Positions 1 to 5,229 of a DNA stretch of 6,436 nucleotides are shown here, one piece after another. The first letter of the stretch is position 1. Each line of letters begins with the position of its first letter. Both the position numbers and the translations under genes were made by a program. The notes beneath the pieces were generated by a model, which was not told the DNA's origin, did not search any database, and saw only the letters and a program-made list of their open reading frames with translations. Source of the stretch: an uncultured beta proteobacterium (GTDB taxonomy: Bacteria > Pseudomonadota > Gammaproteobacteria > Burkholderiales > Burkholderiaceae); the NCBI GenBank assembly GCA_903930665.1, contig CAIYZI010000019.1, positions 1 through 6,436 on the forward strand. The letters are read 5' to 3'.

Positions 1-42
1 ACGCGCTAGGGCGTCTGCCAACATGAGAACTTCTCGACTCAT
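1..42 (-). CDS. nusA: Transcription factor NusA, N-terminal fragment (cut by window edge)
   Basis: Only the first 14 codons are present; they read MSREVLMLADALAR, which matches the usual start of proteobacterial NusA. NusA binds RNA polymerase and modulates pausing, intrinsic termination and antitermination. The ATG (42-40) overlaps the rimP stop TGA (41-39) as ATGA, so the two genes are very probably co-transcribed and translationally coupled. An AAGGA Shine-Dalgarno-like stretch lies inside the end of rimP, about 8 nt before the ATG. Position directly after rimP is the conserved rimP-nusA-infB arrangement, which supports the call although little of the protein is visible. Confidence 0.88.
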   Translation of the reverse strand, partial: MSREVLMLADALAR

Positions 43-530
43 GACTTTCTTCCTTTGAAATCAATAACAGGGACCAACCGAGTCTTATCGACCTCGGCTA
101 AAGAAAACTCCAATTGAGATTCGATGCCATCGGCACCCTCAAATAACAAACCAAACTTGGCATCAGGCGAATCTATCTCACCACTCAGCAAACCTTGCAA
201 CACACCACGAAACTTCTTACGATCACCAATAGCAACACGCAACTTCAAATCTACTTCCATGCCTGCAAAACGTTCAAAATCAGCAGCTGATTTAACGGGA
301 CGATCAAGACCCGGAGATGAAATCTCTAAACGCTCAAAAGGGATGTTTTCTACAGGAAGGGTATAGCTCAGTTGATGACTTACCTTTTCGCAATCCTGAA
401 CAGAAATCAAACGATCGTAGTCTGGATTCTCAATAGTGACGCGCAGCAGTCCACCGGCTTCGCGCTCGATATCTACGAGCACGTAACCCAAGTTTTCCAG
501 CTCCGCAGAAATAATCCGCTGATCCTTCAC
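39..530 (-). CDS. rimP: Ribosome maturation factor RimP
   Basis: A 163-residue protein, close to the family's usual 150-165. RimP is a cytoplasmic factor that binds the 30S subunit and is needed for its late maturation. The N-terminal domain (about 1-75) includes GYVLVDIE at 15-22. The family hallmark SSPGLDRPV is at 71-79, followed by DFERFAG (84-90) and a C-terminal SH3-like beta domain to about 155. The start is GTG at 530-528, chosen because the protein then begins at the normal family position and AAGGGG (540-535) lies 4 nt upstream. An ATG at 543 is out of frame. The stop overlaps the nusA start. Only 24 nt separate the GTG from the T-tract of an intrinsic terminator, so transcription must read through that terminator. 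Confidence 0.95.
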   Translation of the reverse strand: MKDQRIISAELENLGYVLVDIEREAGGLLRVTIENPDYDRLISVQDCEKVSHQLSYTLPVENIPFERLEISSPGLDRPVKSAADFERFAGMEVDLKLRVAIGDRKKFRGVLQGLLSGEIDSPDAKFGLLFEGADGIESQLEFSLAEVDKTRLVPVIDFKGRKS

Positions 531-554
531 AGCACCCCTTCATGCCAAATTGGC

Positions 555-580
555 AAAAAAAAATGGGCTTTGAAGCCCAT
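555..580 (-). terminator. Intrinsic terminator between rluB and rimP
   Basis: On the minus strand a perfect 8-bp stem (ATGGGCTT, or 6 bp with a TTCAAA hexaloop, then the matching arm to 563) is followed at once by nine T residues (563-555). The plus strand has no T-run after the hairpin, so the direction is clear. It lies downstream of rluB and could end the scpB-rluB transcript. It also lies directly in front of rimP on the same strand, so it may act as an attenuator for rimP-nusA. Confidence 0.88.
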
Positions 581-665
581 ATTCTTAAAATTCAGAACAG
601 GCCGACTTACGTTGATCGCAACATCAGTCGGTAACTACTTAATACAGCACAATCTTGCTATTAGT
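555..665 (-). ncRNA. Candidate structured rimP leader RNA or small RNA
   Basis: Between a TATAAT box (676-671) and the terminator lies about 110 nt that could be an RNA. Its main element is a long hairpin at 631-602: outer stem CCGACT/AGTCGG (631-626 with 607-602), a G-A mismatch, a U-A and a U-G pair, then GTTG/CAAC (622-619 with 614-611) closing a CGAT loop. A weaker AGCA/TGCT hairpin is at 659-646. The gap contains no good reading frame. It could be an attenuating 5' leader of the rimP operon, a free-standing sRNA, or simply the 3' UTR of rluB. I recognise no known sRNA family or riboswitch, and no alternative antiterminator pairing is obvious. Confidence 0.35.
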
Positions 666-670
666 CCAAA

Positions 671-699
671 ATTATAGCCGATTTGGGGCAAAATAGCCC
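671..699 (-). promoter_or_regulatory. Possible sigma-70 promoter for the rimP leader
   Basis: A perfect TATAAT (676-671) is preceded by GC and followed about 6 nt later by a purine suited to initiation (around 665). The -35 region at 17-nt spacing (699-694, GGGCTA) is poor, so this is a weak or activator-dependent promoter at best. It is the best-looking promoter between the rluB stop (704) and rimP. There is no room for a promoter between the terminator T-tract and the rimP start. Confidence 0.33.
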
Positions 700-703
700 G
701 AAA

Positions 704-2476
704 TTAGAAGCCCTCACCCGGATTACGAGGCTTTCGAGGTCCTTTATTAAATGGTTTGCGCCCTTTTGGTGCACCACGTTTAGGCCCATTACTTGGCGCT
801 TGGGGGGTGCCCGTCACGAACGCCGACTGTCCATGATGGACTTTTGGAGCTTTATTACGGTTTTGACCCTGCCCGCCCTGACCGCCGCCTTGGCCACTTC
901 GACCGCCTTGACCAGCTGGTTGCCCTGGTCTACCAGCTTGAGCGCGACCCCGGAATGGGCCACGACCGGATCCAGCACCAGCTCCACCACCCGGCTTGGA
1001 ATCTCTACCTTGATGGGTAAGACTGTGATGACCGCTAGCCATTGTTAGGGCATCACGAGAACCCCAATAAGATACTGATGTCTGCATTGGATCTGGCTGA
1101 GAATTTTCAGAAGGCCCTGAATGACGATCGCCGCGCCCATGAGGATGAGGGCCACGACCCTTATCTTGAGGCTGTGGCACCTTAAGGCCTGCAGATTTCA
1201 TTAATTGCGCAACGCCTTCAGCAGGAACCTCTTCCCATTTACCGCGTCTTAAGCGCGGAGGAAGCAAGAACATGCCATAGCGTGTTCGTATTAAACGTGA
1301 AACAGTATGACCCACCGCCTCAAACATACGACGCACTTCACGATTGCGCCCTTCTGTTAAAGCTACGTGGTACCAGCGGTTAGCACCTTCGCCACCACCC
1401 ATGGCAAGGCGCAAGAAACGGGCTTGTCCATCATCTAACTGAATACCACTTTTAAGCTGGGCCATGTTGTCTTGGCCAAGCTCTCCCAAAATCCGTACAG
1501 CGTATTCACGCTCGATACCATAACGCGGATGCATTAAACGATTCGCTAATTCACCAGAAGTGGTAAATAGCAAAAGTCCTTCGGTATTAAAGTCTAAGCG
1601 ACCGACTGCAATCCAGCGACCTTGGCGCGGTTTAGGCAAGCGATCAAATACTGTTGGGCGACCTTCGGGGTCGGACTGACTCACAATTTCGCCAGATGGC
1701 TTGTGATACATGATCACGCGCGGTGGCTTGGTTTGAATCTTGCGATGAACCTGCTTACCGTTAATACGTACTTGATCTGTTGGTCCAATGCGTTGACCAA
1801 TATGCGCAGGCAATCCATTTACGGAAACACGGCCTTGAATAATCAAGTCTTCCATGTCACGACGCGAACCCATACCAACGTCAGCTAAAACTTTGTGAAG
1901 TTTTACAGTATCTTCATCATCGGCTTCATCATCTAAACCATCAAGGTCAGACCAAACCTCATCACGTAAGCTCAGCGGTAAATCATCCACATTTGCAAAC
2001 TGCAAACTGCTCATCTCTTCTTCGGTCGGCACGTCTGAATCTTCATCATCACTTACACGCTGTGCACGACGCTCAGCACCAGTCTGATGAGAAATTTCAT
2101 TCTCATTTAAACCATCAGGATTTTTTTGCTCTAAAGCTTCTGGGGCATCTAAAGCAGCATCAAATTCACCAGAAACTACCGAAGCAAATAAGGCTTCGCT
2201 CTCGGCAGGATTTGGCGCCAATTTTGCAGAATGATTGCCACCTTCACGCGGGCCTTCAGATTGACCTTCTCTACGAGGTTTATCTTTATTAAATGGGCGC
2301 TTCTTATTAAAGGGATGCTTACTGGTACTAGAGCCAGTGCGGCGTGGACGACGATCGCCACCTGCGCGACCTTCTGTCTTCACACCATCTGCACTAGATG
2401 GAGCAGACTCAGAGTTAGCTGGATTTGCCGAAGGATTTTCCTTCGGGGATGATTCGTTTTCGTTATGGCTTGTCAT
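704..2476 (-). CDS. rluB: 23S rRNA pseudouridine synthase RluB (RsuA/RluB family) with long disordered tails
   Basis: A 590-residue protein, about twice the ~290 residues of E. coli RluB, which makes pseudouridine 2605 in 23S rRNA. The conserved core lies at about 191-430. It has an S4 RNA-binding domain at 191-243 (KLHKVLADVGMGSRR...GRVSVNG), the catalytic motif GRLDFNTEGLLL at 292-303 with nucleophile Asp295, and the family motif LTEGRNREVRRMFEAVGH at 373-390. Residues 1-190 are low complexity, first basic with PFNK repeats and then acidic; 433-590 are Gly/Arg/Gln/Pro-rich with another PFNK. Long tails on this enzyme are common in Burkholderiales. The start ATG lies 6 nt after the scpB stop and has no Shine-Dalgarno (the upstream is A/T only), suggesting translational coupling to scpB. 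RluE or RluF are less likely, because the family resemblance and scpB neighbour favour RluB. Confidence 0.93.
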   Translation of the reverse strand: MTSHNENESSPKENPSANPANSESAPSSADGVKTEGRAGGDRRPRRTGSSTSKHPFNKKRPFNKDKPRREGQSEGPREGGNHSAKLAPNPAESEALFASVVSGEFDAALDAPEALEQKNPDGLNENEISHQTGAERRAQRVSDDEDSDVPTEEEMSSLQFANVDDLPLSLRDEVWSDLDGLDDEADDEDTVKLHKVLADVGMGSRRDMEDLIIQGRVSVNGLPAHIGQRIGPTDQVRINGKQVHRKIQTKPPRVIMYHKPSGEIVSQSDPEGRPTVFDRLPKPRQGRWIAVGRLDFNTEGLLLFTTSGELANRLMHPRYGIEREYAVRILGELGQDNMAQLKSGIQLDDGQARFLRLAMGGGEGANRWYHVALTEGRNREVRRMFEAVGHTVSRLIRTRYGMFLLPPRLRRGKWEEVPAEGVAQLMKSAGLKVPQPQDKGRGPHPHGRGDRHSGPSENSQPDPMQTSVSYWGSRDALTMASGHHSLTHQGRDSKPGGGAGAGSGRGPFRGRAQAGRPGQPAGQGGRSGQGGGQGGQGQNRNKAPKVHHGQSAFVTGTPQAPSNGPKRGAPKGRKPFNKGPRKPRNPGEGF

Positions 2477-2482
2477 TAATAA

Positions 2483-3298
2483 TTATTTTTGTTCGTCTGA
2501 CAGGTCGCCAGACTCAGGGGTAATTTCTTCAACAGATTCGTTTGTTACTTCAATGTTCATTTGCTCGATCTCTTCAATCTCTTCGATTTCTTCAATAAGC
2601 TCAACAGTCAATCCCTCAACTAGTGCATCTGTCATCTCATCAACAGAAATTTCAGTTACATCAGTCACATCAGATATTTCAGATTCCTCAAATACAGTCA
2701 ACGCTTCAGGATCCAGAATCACTGTTTCAACAGTTGCAGTTAATGGATCAAATTCCATCACCGCTTGACCAACTTGCTCTGCCGCTGGAATAGTTGCTTC
2801 AAGCATCGGCAAACTTTGTAAGTTTGTCAGACTCAGGTCATCCAAGAATTGTTTCGTGGTCGCATAGAGACCTGGGCGTCCAACCGTTTCTTTATGACCA
2901 ATCACTTCAACCCAACCGCGGTCTTCCAATTGCTTCATCACATTGCTGCTGACGGCAACTCCGCGAATTTCTTCAATCTCTCCGCGCGTAACTGGCTGAC
3001 GATAAGCGATGATCGCTAAAGTCTCCATCACTGCGCGAGAATATTTTGGAGGTTTTTCGGGGGTCAGACGATCTAAGTATTCGCGCATAGACAGGCGACT
3101 TTGAAAACGCCAACCCGTTGCGATATGAACTAACTCCATACCCTTGTCATGCCAACCCTCTTGAATTTGCAATAAAGCATCTTCAATCGCTGTCGCTTCA
3201 ATTTCTTCGGCGAATAAGCGCGAAAGATCAGCAACAGAAAGAGGTTCCTGCGCGCACAGGAGAGCTGTTTCAATGACGCGCTTATTGTGATCGTCCAT
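2483..3298 (-). CDS. scpB: Segregation and condensation protein ScpB
   Basis: A 271-residue protein. ScpB dimers bind the kleisin ScpA within the SMC-ScpAB condensin that compacts and segregates the chromosome. Two winged-helix domains are expected: the first at about 1-80 (start RVIETALLCAQEPLSV), the second at about 88-160. The latter carries the hallmark AIIAYRQPVTRGEIEEIRGV at 95-114 and GRPGLYATTKQFLDDLSL at 140-157. From about 165 on comes a strongly acidic tail ending at 271, including repeated E-E-I units at 235-245; typical ScpB proteins are about 180-220 residues. The ATG at 3298 is the first start after an in-frame TAG, though no clear Shine-Dalgarno is seen. scpA is not adjacent: the upstream neighbour is the divergent patatin gene. 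rluB follows by 6 nt, so the two form an operon. Confidence 0.95.
   Translation of the reverse strand: MDDHNKRVIETALLCAQEPLSVADLSRLFAEEIEATAIEDALLQIQEGWHDKGMELVHIATGWRFQSRLSMREYLDRLTPEKPPKYSRAVMETLAIIAYRQPVTRGEIEEIRGVAVSSNVMKQLEDRGWVEVIGHKETVGRPGLYATTKQFLDDLSLTNLQSLPMLEATIPAAEQVGQAVMEFDPLTATVETVILDPEALTVFEESEISDVTDVTEISVDEMTDALVEGLTVELIEEIEEIEEIEQMNIEVTNESVEEITPESGDLSDEQK
2567..2596. repeat. Short 9-bp tandem repeat inside scpB
   Basis: About 3.3 copies of a 9-bp unit (GATCTCTTC, AATCTCTTC, GATTTCTTC, then AAT on the plus strand) encode the repeated Ile-Glu-Glu units of the ScpB acidic tail. Because the unit is a multiple of three, copy-number change would lengthen or shorten the tail without a frameshift. 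Confidence 0.7.
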
Positions 3299-3406
3299 AA
3301 GGTTCGGCTATCAGGAAAGGTCCTGTATAGACTTAAAAATATATTCAGTAATGGGTTTGAGGTGTTCTTAAGCTACTGCGGGAGCAAAATTCCCTAATTT
3401 CTAGTT

Positions 3407-3443
3407 GGGAGACTCCCCCGCGCTGAAACGAAGTCTTTTCGTT
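3407..3443. repeat. Two adjacent inverted repeats in the scpB/patatin divergent region
   Basis: GGGAG-A-CTCCC (3407-3417) is a perfect arm pair with a one-base centre; a GCGGGAG at 3378-3384 could pair instead with the CTCCCCCGC starting at 3413. Next to it AACGAA (3427-3432) and TTCGTT (3438-3443) flank a 5-nt loop. If scpB is transcribed from the TATAAT at 3461-3456, both would lie in its 5' UTR. Neither is followed by a T-run on either strand, so I do not call them terminators. Confidence 0.45.
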
Positions 3444-3447
3444 CAAT

Positions 3448-3457
3448 ATGGCGCCAT
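3448..3457. promoter_or_regulatory. 10-bp perfect palindrome, possible operator
   Basis: ATGGCGCCAT is a perfect 10-bp palindrome in the gap between the divergent scpB and patatin genes. It touches the TATAAT (3461-3456) on the minus strand and lies just upstream of the GGGAGG on the plus strand. A regulator binding here could affect both genes. A 10-bp palindrome may also be chance, so this is only a candidate. Confidence 0.25.
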
Positions 3458-3484
3458 TATAAGGGAGGCTCAATACAATAGCCA
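3456..3484 (-). promoter_or_regulatory. Possible scpB-rluB promoter
   Basis: A perfect TATAAT on the minus strand (3461-3456), with TGGCTA (3484-3479) at 17-nt spacing as a weak -35 (3 of 6 matches). It would give a 5' UTR of about 150 nt before the scpB ATG at 3298, containing the two inverted repeats. I saw no better promoter nearer to scpB. The -35 would overlap the start of the patatin gene. Confidence 0.25.
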
Positions 3485-3485
3485 T

Positions 3486-4400
3486 ATGCATGAATTTCTA
3501 CCCCAACCCCACCCAAACATCCACCAAACCAAGGAAAGACGCAGATTCATCAGTCTTGGACTCGGAATAGGGGTTTTAGCGGCCAACACCACATTAGTTG
3601 GGTGTAGCTCTTTAAGCGCTCGTAAGCCTGTTGTTGCCTTGGTACTGGGGGCCGGCGCTGCCAGAGGCTTTGCTCATATTGGCGTCATTAAAGCACTTGA
3701 AGCCCAGGGAATTCGTCCGGACATCATTGTAGGAAGTAGCGCTGGAAGCGTGATTGCTGCCCTTTACGCCGCTGGCGCATCGGGAAATGACCTCAATCGC
3801 ATAGCTTTAAATCTTGATGAAGCAACCATCGCCGATTGGGGCCTGCCTTTTGCGGGTCGCTTTGGTGGATTAATTAAAGGGGATGCCTTACAAGCAATGG
3901 TCAATCGGGAAGTGCAAAACAAATCCATTGAGCAAATGCGCATTCCCCTGGGCATAGTGGCCACCGAACTCCAGTCTGGCAAAGGCATTTTGTTTCGTAG
4001 TGGTAATACCGGTTTAGCCGTGCGGGCTTCTTGCAGCGTGCCAGGAGTGTTTCAGCCAGCGGTGATTAGCGGTAAAGAATATGTTGATGGGGGACTGGTT
4101 GCACCAGTACCGGTTAGTTACGCAAAACAAATGGGGGCAACGCTGGTGATTGCCGTCAATATCTCATCGGAACCCGTACATCAAGACGCCACAGGAACTT
4201 TTGGAATCTTGCAGCAGACCATCTCGATTATGCAAAGAAGCATCAATCAATATGAGTTAAAGGGTGCCGATATTGTGATTACTCCTCATCTCAAGCAAAT
4301 GAGTAGCGGAGATTTCAAATCCAGAAATTCTGCAATCCTTGCTGGCGAAATTGCGGCCCAAGAGCAGATGCCCCTCATTAAGGAAAAACTTAAGGGCTAG
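3486..4400 (+). CDS. Patatin-like phospholipase, predicted lipoprotein (RssA/NTE-like)
   Basis: A 304-residue protein with the Ser-Asp dyad of patatin-like lipid acyl hydrolases. Numbering from this start, the oxyanion loop GAGAARG is at 55-61, the nucleophile elbow GSSAG at 83-87 (Ser85), and the catalytic Asp motif DGG at 201-203. The N-terminus has ERRRFIS, a twin-arginine-like motif, then a hydrophobic stretch and the lipobox LVGC with Cys40 followed by Ser-Ser. This predicts a lipid-anchored protein facing the periplasm, probably on the outer membrane. I chose the ATG at 3486; the frame is open back to a TTG at 3405, but those 27 extra residues would sit before the signal and have no ribosome site. 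GGGAGG (3463-3468) is 17 nt from the ATG, which is long, so the start is not certain. Natural substrate unknown. The gene converges on the NlpC/P60 gene, 44 nt apart, with no clear terminator between them. Confidence 0.85.
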   Translation: MHEFLPQPHPNIHQTKERRRFISLGLGIGVLAANTTLVGCSSLSARKPVVALVLGAGAARGFAHIGVIKALEAQGIRPDIIVGSSAGSVIAALYAAGASGNDLNRIALNLDEATIADWGLPFAGRFGGLIKGDALQAMVNREVQNKSIEQMRIPLGIVATELQSGKGILFRSGNTGLAVRASCSVPGVFQPAVISGKEYVDGGLVAPVPVSYAKQMGATLVIAVNISSEPVHQDATGTFGILQQTISIMQRSINQYELKGADIVITPHLKQMSSGDFKSRNSAILAGEIAAQEQMPLIKEKLKG

Positions 4401-4444
4401 GCTGGGCAAAGCTTTGGCGCCTAATTTGGAACCCGCTTGCCTGA

Positions 4445-5101
4445 TTAAAGACTGTGAGAATTGCGCTTGAGGTTATTGACTTCGTTTAATAATTCTTGAC
4501 GCTCAGGATCACTGGAGTTATCACTACTATCTATACGACGAGCGCCATCAAAGCGCTTATCCCAGTAAAGACTGGTGAGGTCATCCACCCTGACGCTTGT
4601 CCCCTTGGATGGGGAGTGAATAAATTTATTGTCGCCAACATAAATGCCAACGTGCGAGAAAGTCAGGCGCATAGTGTTAAAGAACACTAAATCACCAGGC
4701 TGCAATTCCTCGCGATTAATGGGTTTACCTACACGACTGAGTTCAGTAGATCTGCGAGGCAATAAAAAACCCAGCTTATCTTTAAATACATAACCTACAA
4801 AACTACTGCCATCCAAACCTGATTGGGGCAATTCCGCATCCCAGCGGTAACGCACTCCAATGACTTCCATAGCCTTGTTAATTAACTCATCCGGCTTACC
4901 AGCTACTGAATCGACGATGCGATCGGAGAAGCGGGCAATATAAGACTTCCCAGCTTGAAACATGCTTTCTTTAGGTGTGGCAATGTCTGCCGATACATCT
5001 GTATCTGCGGCACTAGCACTAGTTACAGCAAATGCAAAACATAGAGCCGCGCCTAAACGTGCAAACAAAGCTAAAGAAAAAGGTGCTTTTTTCATTGTCA
5101 T
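4445..5101 (-). CDS. Exported NlpC/P60 (Spr/MepS-like) protein lacking the catalytic cysteine
   Basis: A 218-residue protein with a Sec signal peptide (MKK near the start, hydrophobic core 8-26, likely cleavage after Ala31 in SASA-AD). The NlpC/P60 domain runs from about 70 to 190. This family cleaves peptidoglycan stem peptides using Cys-His-His/polar residues. The sequence keeps IGVRYRW (81-87), LPRRSTELSRVGKPI (114-128), LQPGDLVFF (133-141), SHVGIY with His150, and FIHSP with His162. Where the family has D-C-S-G, this protein has D-G-S-S (97-100), so the nucleophile is Gly98 (codon GGC). The usual Gly-Gly after RW is Asp-Ala (88-89). It is probably not a working peptidase and may bind peptidoglycan or a partner. 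A polar tail follows (191-218). A second ATG at 5095 has the better GGA spacing and would give 216 residues with the same signal. Confidence 0.88.
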   Translation of the reverse strand: MTMKKAPFSLALFARLGAALCFAFAVTSASAADTDVSADIATPKESMFQAGKSYIARFSDRIVDSVAGKPDELINKAMEVIGVRYRWDAELPQSGLDGSSFVGYVFKDKLGFLLPRRSTELSRVGKPINREELQPGDLVFFNTMRLTFSHVGIYVGDNKFIHSPSKGTSVRVDDLTSLYWDKRFDGARRIDSSDNSSDPERQELLNEVNNLKRNSHSL

Positions 5102-5126
5102 CCGATCAGTTTAACAAAGATCCCGT

Positions 5127-5155
5127 ATTTAACCAAGCCTTGATTATCTTGTTAA
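5127..5155 (-). promoter_or_regulatory. Probable sigma-70 promoter of the NlpC/P60 gene
   Basis: On the minus strand TTAACA (5155-5150, 5 of 6 matches to TTGACA) and TTAAAT (5132-5127, 4 of 6 to TATAAT) are separated by 17 nt. Initiation near 5120 would leave a leader of about 20 nt before the ATG at 5101. It implies that the gene can be transcribed apart from the upstream ABC transporter gene. Confidence 0.42.
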
Positions 5156-5187
5156 GTCATTGTTTTTTATAGGTAAATTGCTTTATA

Positions 5188-5205
5188 TTGGAGCATATGC
5201 ACCAA
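5188..5205. promoter_or_regulatory. 18-bp near-perfect palindrome between yejF-type gene and NlpC/P60 gene
   Basis: TTGG-A-GCATATGC-A-CCAA is symmetric over 18 bp apart from one A/A position in each half. It lies 25 bp after the ABC transporter stop and 33 bp upstream of the candidate -35 of the NlpC/P60 gene. No T-run follows on either strand, so it is not a standard terminator. Its size and place fit a dimeric regulator site, but no known operator is recognised. Confidence 0.35.
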
Positions 5206-5229
5206 AATAGACCATTTATCTAAGGGAAA

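Noticed and set aside
544..554. GCCAA-T-TTGGC palindrome just before the rimP ribosome site
   Set aside because: As RNA only three G-C pairs with a 5-nt loop are realistic, which is too weak to call a separate regulatory hairpin.
581..703. tRNA gene upstream of rimP, as metY in E. coli
   Set aside because: The hairpins do not form a cloverleaf, and no TTCGA T-loop or CCA-compatible acceptor stem is seen.
683..1048. Plus-strand 121-codon open frame over the rluB 3' end
   Set aside because: Antisense to the Gly-rich tail of RluB. Its open frame follows from the biased codon use of that tail, and it has no recognisable protein features.
2337..2768. Plus-strand 143-codon open frame with Ser-Ile-Ser repeats across the rluB/scpB junction
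   Set aside because: It is the antisense shadow of the rluB start and of the Glu-Glu-Ile repeat of ScpB; it matches no family and both real genes are certain.
3405..3485. Upstream TTG start adding 27 residues to the patatin protein
   Set aside because: There is no ribosome site before the TTG, and the extra residues would lie ahead of a normal export signal; the ATG at 3486 fits better.
4407..4416. CAAAGCTTTG palindrome between the convergent patatin and NlpC/P60 genes as a shared terminator
   Set aside because: It has no T-run on either strand, and a 10-bp stem with no loop space is a poor terminator.
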